From Maridesulfovibrio sp. (lineage in GTDB: Bacteria; Desulfobacterota; Desulfovibrionia; Desulfovibrionales; Desulfovibrionaceae), in contig NZ_OY763930.1 of the NCBI RefSeq assembly GCF_963667685.1, positions 679,001 to 743,000 of the forward strand: DNA of 64,000 nt, given 5' to 3'. The notes beneath the pieces are model-generated. The model ran no database searches. It was not told the origin of the DNA and saw nothing but the letters and a program-made list of their open reading frames with translations. A program made the translations under genes and the position numbers. How positions within the stretch are numbered: position 1 is the first letter of the stretch; every line of letters starts with the position of its first letter. Below, piece after piece: positions 28,062 to 36,262 of the stretch.

Positions 28062-28300
28062 TACGGTTGGCCCGTGCATTACTTTCTCATAGGCGACTAT
28101 ATGGTTGTTATGCTCATGACCCTGATCTCTCCCAAAACAATCGTAGGTAGAACTTACGATGCAGGCGGTATCACAAATCCAAAGTGACTGTTCCCCCCGT
28201 GACTGCTCTGGGAATCGGACTGGCTTCAATCATTAAAGGGCACAGCGCATTGCTAGACTAATTTGGGCTGATCGCCTTTGCCTCACTACCACCTATGACT
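28062..28300 (+). pseudogene. Decayed DUF1538 family gene fragment
   Basis: Two frames together read like one conserved block of DUF1538 membrane proteins. Frame one gives HYFLIGDYMVVMLM, then LISPKTIVGRTYDAGGITNP, and stops at 28185. Shifting one base back gives VTVPPVTALGIGLASIIKG, a stop near 28258, then FGLIAFASLPPM. In intact members these segments are contiguous. The rest of the gene is not recognisable on either side, so this is a short remnant with at least one frameshift and several stops. DUF1538 proteins are polytopic membrane proteins of unknown function. The family call is from memory. Confidence 0.65.
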
Positions 28301-28335
28301 TAGTAATGAGATGTGGGTTAACCGTTTTCTAATAT

Positions 28336-28518
28336 CTGGAGGGTCTGTAGGCGTGACCAGACACCCCGCGCTTCCTCCCCCGCCCTCCAGAATAAATTTC
28401 AAAGAAACGCAGGATCATGGCGACCCAACTCTCCGCGCCTTCACTGCTTATATGTGAAGGCGGGGTCGCCAAATTTTCAAACTGGACTGCATACCACCGG
28501 GGGGACCTGTTTGCAGTC
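28336..28518. other. Run of three strong palindromes; possible structured RNA or mobile-element remnant
   Basis: Three successive inverted repeats occur in 183 bases: ctggaggg 28336-28343 with ccctccag 28383-28390; a nested one with ggcgaccc/gggtcgcc (28419-28426, 28463-28470) around gccttcac/gtgaaggc (28437-28444, 28454-28461); and gactgca/tgcagtc (28485-28491, 28512-28518). The segment is more GC-rich than the flanks. Open frames of 64 and 70 codons cross it on both strands but look like by-products of the palindromes. The spacer 28519-28828 after it shows only scattered stops and no recognised gene. Confidence 0.5.
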
Positions 28519-28828
28519 ATGATAGAGTTCAGCTCAACCATTAACGGCTACCCCGATGTCAGGGCGGAGCGGCATGGAGATACCCCCGTAAGGTTTGCAC
28601 ATATGAAATAATGATTAAGCCCATTATTAACATTCCCGCGCAGATGGATATACGTTATGCTGTACGTCCGATCCACCGATTAGGGTAGACCGTGGTCCGG
28701 TAGAACATCAGAATGAAATAATCGGCATGGTCGTCCTGTAGTCACTTATACTGGATAACGATCTGCTCTAATTGGCAACAGGCAGGTGAACCGACATTTA
28801 ACAAGCATATGATGCAGGAATTATCAGC

Positions 28829-28987
28829 ATGTGGGGAATATACTCATCACTTCTTGCGGCTTTTAAACGCAAACGCAAATGTCCGAACTGCGGAACGATA
28901 AACATTATCCAGATCAAAAATAAGGATAAGAGCGTAAAATGCCGAAAATGCGGAACCACCATCCCGCCTCAAGGCCCCACAGTTTAA
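28829..28987 (+). CDS. Small zinc-ribbon protein, 52 aa
   Basis: An ATG with AGGA eight bases upstream opens 52 codons. After a basic N-terminus (AAFKRKRK) come two knuckles, CPNCGT at ~18 and CRKCGTT at ~38, spaced as in rubredoxin-like zinc ribbons. The C-terminus is IPPQGPTV. Four cysteines in two CxxC pairs should bind one zinc. The 20-residue spacing and regular coding pattern make it unlikely to be chance, but function and partners are unknown. It is followed by a terminator and is convergent to the dikinase-like gene. Confidence 0.68.
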   Translation: MWGIYSSLLAAFKRKRKCPNCGTINIIQIKNKDKSVKCRKCGTTIPPQGPTV

Positions 28988-29027
28988 TACCGACCTTCCA
29001 AAGTCCTTAAGCAAAGGACCCATACAT

Positions 29028-29096
29028 ACTCAGGCAGGGAACGGTTTATCCTTTCCTGAGTCCCGAAAAGCGGCGGAAAACCCTCCCGCCGCTTTT
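29028..29096. terminator. Terminator region with two hairpins
   Basis: A first inverted repeat (actcagg ... cctgagt, 29028-29062) is followed by a strong one, aaaagcggcgg / ccgccgctttt (29067-29096), with a T-rich tail on the plus strand. It can serve the zinc-ribbon gene and, reading back, the dikinase-like gene. Confidence 0.8.
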
Positions 29097-29134
29097 CTTT
29101 GACCGCACACGGATAATCCGAAATCAAAAGACTT

Positions 29135-31711
29135 TTAAGCCGTGAACAATTCAAAATCCTTAAAGAATCTGGCTCGGTAGAGATCAACCTGAGCAGGGTT
29201 GGTCATTATCATATCCAACTGCCGGGTGTGGGTTATCAGATAGCCCAGAATCTTAAGATGGTACTCCATTTCCGCACGGCCCAACCCTTCAAGACGGGCC
29301 TGCATGTTATCTTCGCGGATACGTACCCGAAAATCGAATTCATCCAGAATAGAACCGATAAACTTGGCCCGCAATCTGCGTCGTTCCGGATTCGCAGCCC
29401 CGCCCTTAAACTGGAAACTGGCATAATTTTCTGAAGAACGGTCCCCTACAAGGGATTCCACCCCACAGAAATGGAAACCGAAACGGGACTGCAAACAACA
29501 ATAATTCTTTGAAATCATAAAATAATTTTTATGAGTATAAGTGGAGTGGGTTCCAATATTCAGATTAGGATTCATGGTAGACTCAAACATCACCGACATC
29601 AGCCCCTTTCCATGGATAGCCGGCGGTCCATCCCACGGCACTGCCTGCATCCCGGCCCATATCGCGCGCATGGGTATGCACTCAATATGCTCCATAAGCA
29701 CGCAACGGTCATCATCCTCACCTTCAGGACTCACGCCATTGCCCAGATCCAGAACCCAGAACTGCTTTGGGACATTGCAGATCAACTGTTTGGACGCAGC
29801 CATAATATATTTGTCACTAATACCGAACCCAAACATTTCTCTCACACCCATCTCATGGCAGAAACGCATGATATCGTGATACGTCCTGCACTTGGAAGGT
29901 TTGAAATTCGGACCATCTGGATCGGTCAGGTTCAAACGGACGATATGACGCGCAGCCTTACGCAAAACCGCCTGTACCGGACTGCCCTTCATGAGCCGCC
30001 GACGCGGTTTCTCCGTGAGCAGAACTTCCACCGGGCCTGAATACACGCCGTGCCCGTCAGCATCAACGGTCACTATCTGTCCTTCAGAGAACAAATCCAT
30101 GGCCCCGTTCACTCCGAACAAAGCAGCGACCCCGAATTCCCGGGCAACGTTAGCCAGATGTCCGGCCATTCCGCCATGCTCGGAAATAACAGCACTGCAA
30201 CGGTTAAGTAACGCTGCGTATTCAGGGAGAGCCTGCTTAATGACCATAACACCGCCATCTGGGAACGAAAGAGCTTCCGCGCTCTTACGAATAGGCACAA
30301 TAGGCCCCACACCTACTCCGGGACTGGCTGTGCGGCCCCCGGAAAACAGAGCATCAGGCAGATCCAGTGTATTGTTAATCTGACCTGAATGTTCATTCAG
30401 CAACATCAGCGGGCGGCACTGCAACAGATAAAATTCTCCGGACTCGGTTAAAGCCCATTCAATATCCTGAGGCGGTCCGAAATGCTCTTCGATGCGCACG
30501 GCCACATCTGACACCAGCAAAGCCTGTTCATCAGTCAAAGATGGATCGTTGCGGCAACTGTCCAGCAGCTCAGTACGGCAGACTCCTTCACCGACATCAC
30601 AGATATATTTTTCACACTTTTCAGCGACACGCCGTTCCACCACCTGGGGAGAAGGACCTCGGCTGACCGCGAACTCATCTGTCTCGGTGGAGCCGTCAAC
30701 TACAGCCCGTGGCAACCCCCAGACAGAATAAATTGAAATATTTTCATCACGTACATTCACCGGATTTCGCGAATACGCAACACCGGATGCGACCGGGTCC
30801 ACCATTTCAATACAGCCCACGCTCATTGCCACGTCTTCATCCTTCAATCCACGGCTGCTGCGGTAAGCCATAGCCTGCATTGAATATTTAGAGGCCATAA
30901 CTTCTTTAACAGCCAGTAGCAGAGAGTCGGAATCCACATTCAGGATGGAGCTGTACTGTCCTGCAAAAGCGGAGCCTTCCATATCTTCGCCCAAAGCACT
31001 GGAGCGCACCGCAAGGTTAACCTCATGCCCCAAAGCCTTCTTCAAGCGGACGTATCCGTCCATGATGGCGGAAGAAATTTCATCAGATAAGTCAGATTTA
31101 ATTATCAACTGCATCACTCTTGATGAAACCTGAAAGACCTCATCCCGGTTTTCAAAATCAGTAGCCTGAATGATGCGGTCAATCTCATCCTGAAGACCGT
31201 CTTTATGCATGAAGCAGCGGAATGCTGCGGTAGTCACAACGAAGCCGGCAGGAATACGTAAACCGAGACTCTTTGCAGCCTCACCCAGCATAGCCATCTT
31301 CGGTCCGCACAGATCGGCCTGATCCCGGCCCACATGCGCAAAGTCCAATACCAACGCTCCTTCACCTGAAAAAGATACCGGCTCCAATTGGGCTGATATT
31401 TGCTCCTGTATTTCCTTAAAACGGTCGAAAAGCGCTGAATAGGCTTCCGGGTTAAGCTCATTCAGCTGCCGGATCATCTGATAGACGGTAACGGAAATAC
31501 GGGTGCACAAGGCACGGACATAGTGAATACCGTATGGATGAAATCCGCGCAGAGCCTCCTCAAGCTCAGCAATAAGCTCATGTGTCTTTGTATTGGCTTG
31601 AATCAGCAACCGAAACTGATTGTAACGCGTTGTAAGTAATTTTCGCGCTTCTTCAGGGTCCAGCTGCGGTTCTCGGGGCTTGAAAAATGGCAACCAATCC
31701 AACAAACTCAT
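29135..31711 (-). CDS. PEP-synthase/PPDK-like dikinase with atypical C-terminal domain
   Basis: An 858-residue protein from the ATG at 31711 (GAGGG upstream). Residues ~1-115 are helical and unassigned. Residues ~125-445 are a PPDK/PEP-synthase ATP-grasp domain (LCGPKMAMLGE, NLAVRSSALGEDMEGSAFAGQYSS, FGPPQDIEWAL, FYLLQCRPL). The phosphohistidine swivel domain follows (~465-560) with VMVIKQALPEYA and SEHGGMAGHLANVAREFGV, holding the catalytic His. The usual PEP/pyruvate-binding TIM barrel is not seen; instead there are ~290 residues with GFGISDKYIM, THKNYFMISKNYC and other unassigned blocks. It probably phosphorylates a substrate other than pyruvate. Annotators would call it PEP-utilising enzyme or pyruvate, water dikinase. 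Confidence 0.8.
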   Translation of the reverse strand: MSLLDWLPFFKPREPQLDPEEARKLLTTRYNQFRLLIQANTKTHELIAELEEALRGFHPYGIHYVRALCTRISVTVYQMIRQLNELNPEAYSALFDRFKEIQEQISAQLEPVSFSGEGALVLDFAHVGRDQADLCGPKMAMLGEAAKSLGLRIPAGFVVTTAAFRCFMHKDGLQDEIDRIIQATDFENRDEVFQVSSRVMQLIIKSDLSDEISSAIMDGYVRLKKALGHEVNLAVRSSALGEDMEGSAFAGQYSSILNVDSDSLLLAVKEVMASKYSMQAMAYRSSRGLKDEDVAMSVGCIEMVDPVASGVAYSRNPVNVRDENISIYSVWGLPRAVVDGSTETDEFAVSRGPSPQVVERRVAEKCEKYICDVGEGVCRTELLDSCRNDPSLTDEQALLVSDVAVRIEEHFGPPQDIEWALTESGEFYLLQCRPLMLLNEHSGQINNTLDLPDALFSGGRTASPGVGVGPIVPIRKSAEALSFPDGGVMVIKQALPEYAALLNRCSAVISEHGGMAGHLANVAREFGVAALFGVNGAMDLFSEGQIVTVDADGHGVYSGPVEVLLTEKPRRRLMKGSPVQAVLRKAARHIVRLNLTDPDGPNFKPSKCRTYHDIMRFCHEMGVREMFGFGISDKYIMAASKQLICNVPKQFWVLDLGNGVSPEGEDDDRCVLMEHIECIPMRAIWAGMQAVPWDGPPAIHGKGLMSVMFESTMNPNLNIGTHSTYTHKNYFMISKNYCCLQSRFGFHFCGVESLVGDRSSENYASFQFKGGAANPERRRLRAKFIGSILDEFDFRVRIREDNMQARLEGLGRAEMEYHLKILGYLITHTRQLDMIMTNPAQVDLYRARFFKDFELFTA

Positions 31712-32029
31712 AGACAAAGGCCCTCTGGTTACAAAAAGTTAACGAAACACTGCACAATAAAGTCCATAGTTATTCCTGCTGTCAGTGTACCCCTTAACTG
31801 TCCGGGACCGCAATCAAAAGCGGAAGGGAAAAGGAACATATATCCCGAAAGAGAGCCTTTGGCAGAACCTCCATGAGCATGTCTATTTTCATCTGTTTTA
31901 ACTGAAAGAGCAGCTTATAGCTAAACCAATTAACCTACCAATTTTCCTTATTTTTAACTTTTTTAATTTTTTTTAAAAAAACCTGTTGACTTGTCCGTGA
32001 GTTTTCCATAGAACCTCTCTTCGTGACGT
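31712..32029. other. Intergenic region upstream of tRNA-Pro
   Basis: This 318-base stretch carries the divergent promoters of the dikinase-like gene and tRNA-Pro. It ends in a long poly-T/A-rich section just before the tRNA promoter. I see no gene in it. Confidence 0.5.
31986..32014 (+). promoter_or_regulatory. Candidate tRNA promoter
   Basis: TTGACT (31986-31991) and TAGAAC (32009-32014) are 17 bases apart and put transcription start about ten bases before the tRNA-Pro 5' end. The -10 element is imperfect. Confidence 0.55.
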
Positions 32030-32106
32030 CGGGATGTAGCGCAGCCTGGGAGCGCACTTGAATGGGGTTCAAGGGGTCGGAGGTTCAAATCCTCTCATCC
32101 CGACCA
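32030..32106 (+). tRNA. tRNA-Pro (anticodon GGG)
   Basis: A 77-base cloverleaf with encoded CCA. The acceptor stem CGGGATG pairs with CATCCCG, the anticodon stem is CTTGA/TCAAG around the loop ATGGGGT (anticodon GGG), and the T arm is GGAGG-TTCAAAT-CCTCT. It reads CCC/CCU proline codons. It is followed by a terminator at 32125-32162. Confidence 0.95.
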
Positions 32107-32124
32107 CGTCAAAAAGATACCCCC

Positions 32125-32162
32125 GAGGGTCGTAAGACCAAAATTTACGACCCTCTTCTTTT
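32125..32162 (+). terminator. Terminator after tRNA-Pro
   Basis: A ten-base stem (gagggtcgta / tacgaccctc) with an eleven-base loop and a T-rich tail. Confidence 0.88.
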
Positions 32163-32275
32163 GACACTACGATCTTTTAAAAAATGGTCTCTAAGGCTTT
32201 CGACGAGCTCCCGCGCACCGCGGTCGAGCATGCCGGATATGGCAGAATCGCTAAAGAAAGCCACCATATAAAGGT

Positions 32276-32351
<76 letters not shown>

Positions 32352-32360
32352 CAGCGAATA

Positions 32361-32396
32361 AAAAGCCCAGCTTTAGAAATAAAGCTGGGCTTTTGC
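32361..32396. terminator. Bidirectional terminator after tRNA-Thr
   Basis: A stem of about 13 bp (aaaagcccagctt / aagctgggctttt) separates tRNA-Thr from the convergent solute-binding-protein gene. Confidence 0.9.
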
Positions 32397-32421
32397 TTTC
32401 ATGGAGAATTTCTTGATTTGT

Positions 32422-33201
32422 TTACTCACACTCCCAATCCTTAAGATCGTATTTAGTCAAAATCCGCTTTAGTTCCCCACTCTCGCGCAGTTGTAAAATT
32501 CCTTCATCAAAAATTTCAGCAAGGCGCACTGACCGGGAATTTCCGGGAGCAAAACCTACATACTGCATATTTTCTCCAAGAGTCCCCGCAAGTTCAAATT
32601 CGTTTTTAATTCCGCTCTTTCCAGCAAGATATTCGAACAAGTATTTATCTTCATTAAAAGTTGTTATCCGACCCTTTAATATTTTCTTCAAATTAATCAT
32701 GGGTCCGTAAGCGCCACCAACATATTGAACTGACGGGGTGTTTTTATATTTCTGCAAATATGCTTCATATTCAGGAGAGAACGAGGAATAGTCATACCCT
32801 ATCACAGACCCTACCGTTATCCCCTGCAAAGATTCTACTCCGTCATATTTCCACGTCTCACCTTTTCTGACATAAAAATTCTGCCGCAAAACACCGTTTC
32901 GGCGCTTGGAAAATATCATCTTTTTTGAATGTCCACTATTCACATTGGGAATGAGATCATATTCACCCCTTTCTACTCCCTGAACTCCACGTTTGTATGG
33001 AGTAAGCTGAAATGTTATCTCATATCCGGCACGTTCATATATAACCTTTAAAATCTCTGTTACATACCCGACCTTGCCCTCTTCCTTCTCCGGAACACAC
33101 TGATAAGGACAATAGTCTATTGTTGCGGCAACAATACGCCCCGCGATTACCGGATGGTATTGTATCAATAAGAAAAGCACGACAAACAAAGCAATACGCA
33201 T
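32422..33201 (-). CDS. Periplasmic solute-binding protein, family 3
   Basis: A 259-residue exported protein. Residues 1-20 form a signal peptide ending PVIAG. The first lobe has IVAATIDYCPYQCVPE, then YVTEILKVIYERAGY and LTPYKRGVQGVERGEYDLIPNV; the second lobe has LQGITVGSVIGYDYSS and NMQYVGFAPG. Two close cysteines (CPYQC) in the binding cleft region are unusual. No transporter gene adjoins it and it stands alone between a terminator and an AT-rich promoter region, so it may be an orphan sensory or scavenging protein. It is a distant relative of the protein at 3078-3863. Confidence 0.8.
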   Translation of the reverse strand: MRIALFVVLFLLIQYHPVIAGRIVAATIDYCPYQCVPEKEEGKVGYVTEILKVIYERAGYEITFQLTPYKRGVQGVERGEYDLIPNVNSGHSKKMIFSKRRNGVLRQNFYVRKGETWKYDGVESLQGITVGSVIGYDYSSFSPEYEAYLQKYKNTPSVQYVGGAYGPMINLKKILKGRITTFNEDKYLFEYLAGKSGIKNEFELAGTLGENMQYVGFAPGNSRSVRLAEIFDEGILQLRESGELKRILTKYDLKDWECE

Positions 33202-33415
33202 AAATCATTAGTCCCTATATGTGTCATCTTCAAACAAAAACTTTTTACTAAACTATACACATCAAATTTAGCTTAAACAAATTTTAATTTAAACATGGTA
33301 GAGAATATATAAAAACAGCAGCTAAAGGACGAAATTTACCTAACGTAATTTTAATGAAAATCTGATTTATACAAAGATAGACATAATACAGTACTATGCC
33401 GGGGTGACTGAATCA

Positions 33416-34594
33416 TTACTTCGCAGTGTATTTTCCAGCCATCAGGAAAAGCAGGGCTGTCCCGGCTGTGCCCAAAGCGGCTGCCCACAGAAAACCACCA
33501 TAGCCTATAAAATCAACTGCCATTCCACCCAACAGAGGACCGAGGAAAGACCCCAGATGCACGGTAAACATCATCATATTGACATTAAAACTGCGGTAAC
33601 GCGGCTCACTGACGACAAACATAAGTGAATTAAGAGCCGGAGCGCTCAGCCCCATCCCTGTACCAAAAATAACCGCAGTAGGTAGAAGCATTGAGGCATC
33701 ATGCAAGCCATTAAGCAAAACAAACCCAACAGAGGTGAAAATAAATGCAGTTACGATCAGCCCCCGTTTGGAAAAGCGGTCAAAAACAATCCCGCCGAAA
33801 AAACGGATAGCTATCATAACTCCCATCTGCAACGAAAAGAAATACCCGGCTTTGACGACTCCCCTTGATAGAGCAAAATCCTGAAACAAAAAGAACAACC
33901 CGGTAAATATCATGAAGTATACGCCGTTTACCGCCAGCACGGATATAATTTTCAAGCGGAACAGATTGGAGTACGACTCCTTCATGGAGACAGAGTCCTT
34001 ATGCCCACCACCGTGCTGCTCCATCTTGGGAGTGCGAAATTTAAGGAATACGGTAAGCAAAAAGGCTAGAGGAATCAGCCCCGCTGTTCCTGCGTAAATC
34101 CACTCGGGTCCGGCAACCAATGGACCTATTTGTTCCGAAACATGAGGCATCACCGCATACGGCAGCAGCAGTGCAGTTGAGTAAAGACTAAACGCCGAAC
34201 CCGCATTCTCCGCACAGGTCATGGAAACAAGGATTGCCACGCAAGGTGCCAGAATCATAAAAATTCCCACTCCCTGACCTATACGCAGAAAAAGCAACGG
34301 CCAAAATTCATTAGTATAAACATATCCAAAGCCGCATACTCCCACTACCAGCATGCCAGTAAACATGAATCGGTAAGCGTTATTTAAGTTGATACTGTTA
34401 CTGACCGCAAGATACATAAACATTCCAGAAAGCGAATAGACACTTATCAGTAATCCAGAAAGAATTTTGCTGAAACCAAGACCTTGCAGATAAACATTCA
34501 GGCTGTAATAAACTGAGATGTTGCACACGGCCAAAAAGACCACGCTGCATAGGGTGACAAATTCAATAATAGGGAGGGACTTTTTTTCAGCCAT
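33416..34594 (-). CDS. Major facilitator superfamily transporter
   Basis: A 392-residue membrane protein with about twelve hydrophobic helices and a central cytoplasmic loop near residues 190-210 (KFRTPKMEQHGGGHKDS). The first half has the MFS-like GLLISVYSLSGMFMYL and GRVKAGYFFSLQMG-type turns, the second half VFDRFSKRGLIV where the A-like motif (G-x-x-x-D-R) repeats. It is a probable proton-coupled exporter of small molecules; substrate unknown. It is divergent from the LysE-type gene (126 bases), a common pairing for efflux functions. Confidence 0.88.
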   Translation of the reverse strand: MAEKKSLPIIEFVTLCSVVFLAVCNISVYYSLNVYLQGLGFSKILSGLLISVYSLSGMFMYLAVSNSINLNNAYRFMFTGMLVVGVCGFGYVYTNEFWPLLFLRIGQGVGIFMILAPCVAILVSMTCAENAGSAFSLYSTALLLPYAVMPHVSEQIGPLVAGPEWIYAGTAGLIPLAFLLTVFLKFRTPKMEQHGGGHKDSVSMKESYSNLFRLKIISVLAVNGVYFMIFTGLFFLFQDFALSRGVVKAGYFFSLQMGVMIAIRFFGGIVFDRFSKRGLIVTAFIFTSVGFVLLNGLHDASMLLPTAVIFGTGMGLSAPALNSLMFVVSEPRYRSFNVNMMMFTVHLGSFLGPLLGGMAVDFIGYGGFLWAAALGTAGTALLFLMAGKYTAK

Positions 34595-34720
34595 TTACCG
34601 GTTCCGGTTGTGGGTTATCGTCATATGACATACTAACTCAGCCCGTACCGCGAATGTAGAATTCGCTGGACCGTGCAGAGACAGGGGAGTAATCGATACA
34701 CAGAACCATGGAGTAAAACA

Positions 34721-35335
34721 ATGACTATTACATCCACAATTGCGCTGATCTTTGCAGTTTTAATTTTTGCAATAATCCCCGGCCCGGGAGTGATCTCCAT
34801 CATAGCGCAATCTGTATCCCGCGGATTTAAGTCTACAGCTTTGTATTGTCTCGGCATTGTCAGCGGTGATCTATGTTATCTTCTTTTAGCCATATTCGGC
34901 ATGGGCTTTATGGCTCAGAAACTTGGGGCCGGATTCATGATTTTAAAATGGGCTGGTGCGGCTTACCTTGTCTATCTTGGTATCAAAAGTTGGACGGCAA
35001 TAGCTCCGTGTGCTGATTATGAAATTCAGCCAGCAGCCAAGAGCATAGGCAGGACATATCTTGCAGGGCTCTGCGTATCACTTGGAAATCCCAAATTAAT
35101 TGCTTTCTATTGCGGATTCCTACCAGGCTTTATGGATTTACAGGCACTTGGTACCTTTGATATAATTATTGTTATCTGCTCTGTCATTCCCACAATTTTA
35201 TCCGTTCTGTTGGTCTATGCATGGCTCGGCAACCGCAGCCGCGCAGCTATCCGCAGCCCCAGAATATGGAAAATAGCAAACCGTTGCGCCGGCTCAGTCC
35301 TGATCGGCTCGGGTGTGGTAATAGCTACGGAGTAG
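34721..35335 (+). CDS. LysE family translocator (amino-acid exporter)
   Basis: A 204-residue membrane protein from the ATG at 34721 with GGAG eight bases upstream; an earlier in-frame start adds 16 polar residues and is rejected. It has the LysE/RhtB start IFAIIPGPGVISIIAQSVSRG, then GIVSGDLCYLLLAIFG, LKWAGAAYLVYLGIKSW and GLCVSLGNPKLIAFYCGFLP. Six membrane helices are expected. The family exports amino acids or homoserine-type compounds; the actual substrate cannot be told. Confidence 0.92.
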   Translation: MTITSTIALIFAVLIFAIIPGPGVISIIAQSVSRGFKSTALYCLGIVSGDLCYLLLAIFGMGFMAQKLGAGFMILKWAGAAYLVYLGIKSWTAIAPCADYEIQPAAKSIGRTYLAGLCVSLGNPKLIAFYCGFLPGFMDLQALGTFDIIIVICSVIPTILSVLLVYAWLGNRSRAAIRSPRIWKIANRCAGSVLIGSGVVIATE

Positions 35336-35374
35336 TAAAAAAGGAGATGCAACATGACATCCCCCCTTTTTTAA

Positions 35375-36064
35375 CTACAACACATAATCCAGTGCCAGTT
35401 CCACATGTGCCTGAACAGTATCGATAAGCGGCACGGAAACATCATCCGGCTTGACCAGCAATCCGATCTCGGTACATCCAAGGACAATTGCCTCAGCCCC
35501 CTGCGCGGCCATATCTTCAATAATTTTCACATACCCAGCTCTGGTCTTATCCAGAATCTTCCCGCAGCAGAGCTCGTCAAAAATAGAACAATGAACCATG
35601 GACCGCTTCTCACTGTCCGGGATGATCACATCAAGCCCATACTTTTCCTTTAGTGGGCGGGACAGAAAATCCTGCTCCATAGTAAAGGCAGTTCCAAGCA
35701 GACCTAGCTTTGAAGATCCGGTCTTTTTAGCTCCGCCAGCAATTGCGTCTGCCATATGCAACAGTGGAATATTTACCGCAGACTGAATCTCATCGGCGAC
35801 CTTGTGCATAGTATTGGTGGCAATGATCAGCGCATCCGCTCCACCTGCCTCAACGCTCTTTGCTCCCTCAATCAATCCGGCAGTCACACTTTTCCAGTCA
35901 TTTTTACCCATCTGATCCGCAAAGGGGGCAAAATCAACACTGTGCATAACCACGCGACAGGAATGCAGCCCACCGAGAGCATCGCGCACACCTTCATTCA
36001 ACAATTTGTAGTATGATATGGTAGACTCCCAGCTCATACCACCGAGAATTCCTAAAGTCTTCAT
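35375..36064 (-). CDS. Aspartate/glutamate racemase family protein
   Basis: A 229-residue cofactor-independent racemase. The ATG at 36064 has AAGGAGG upstream. Motifs: LGILGGMSWESTISYYKLLNEG at the N-terminus, VDFAPFADQM, LIIATNTMHKVADEI in which the catalytic Cys position of the first half reads T (IATNTMH where many members have CNT), and IVLGCTEIGLLVKPDD with the second catalytic Cys near residue 190. Loss of one catalytic Cys occurs in the broad-specificity YgeA-type branch, so racemisation of Asp/Glu is likely but not certain. Transcribed convergently with the LysE-type gene. Confidence 0.88.
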   Translation of the reverse strand: MKTLGILGGMSWESTISYYKLLNEGVRDALGGLHSCRVVMHSVDFAPFADQMGKNDWKSVTAGLIEGAKSVEAGGADALIIATNTMHKVADEIQSAVNIPLLHMADAIAGGAKKTGSSKLGLLGTAFTMEQDFLSRPLKEKYGLDVIIPDSEKRSMVHCSIFDELCCGKILDKTRAGYVKIIEDMAAQGAEAIVLGCTEIGLLVKPDDVSVPLIDTVQAHVELALDYVL

Positions 36065-36085
36065 AAGCTCCTCCTTGGATGCAAT

Positions 36086-36157
36086 ACCTATAATCTGTAC
36101 AACAAAACTCCTGCACTGAAAAACAGACAGCAAAGTGAAAAATTATAGGTACAGATT
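36086..36157. promoter_or_regulatory. Interlocked inverted repeats upstream of pnuC
   Basis: Two perfect 9-bp inverted repeats interlock: acctataat 36086-36094 with attataggt 36142-36150, and aatctgtac 36092-36100 with gtacagatt 36149-36157. Because their arms overlap, only one can form at a time. They lie in the divergent racemase/pnuC spacer and could be an RNA switch or two operator half-sites. Confidence 0.4.
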
Positions 36158-36262
36158 GAAAATTTGCATACGCACTTAATTTGTGAAATGGACTTTATTA
36201 CGAAAATTGATAACATCCCGGGATCAATCCGCAACTTAAACGAACACCAATTGCAGGTAACC

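Noticed and set aside
28329-28541. 70-codon minus-strand and 64-codon plus-strand frames over the palindromes
   Set aside because: Both frames are explained by the inverted repeats that keep stops away; no known motif.
32145-32267. 40-codon minus-strand frame between the two tRNA genes
   Set aside because: Its end overlaps the tRNA-Pro terminator stem and no family is recognised. A tRNA-linked integration remnant was considered, but no integrase or duplicated tRNA end is visible.
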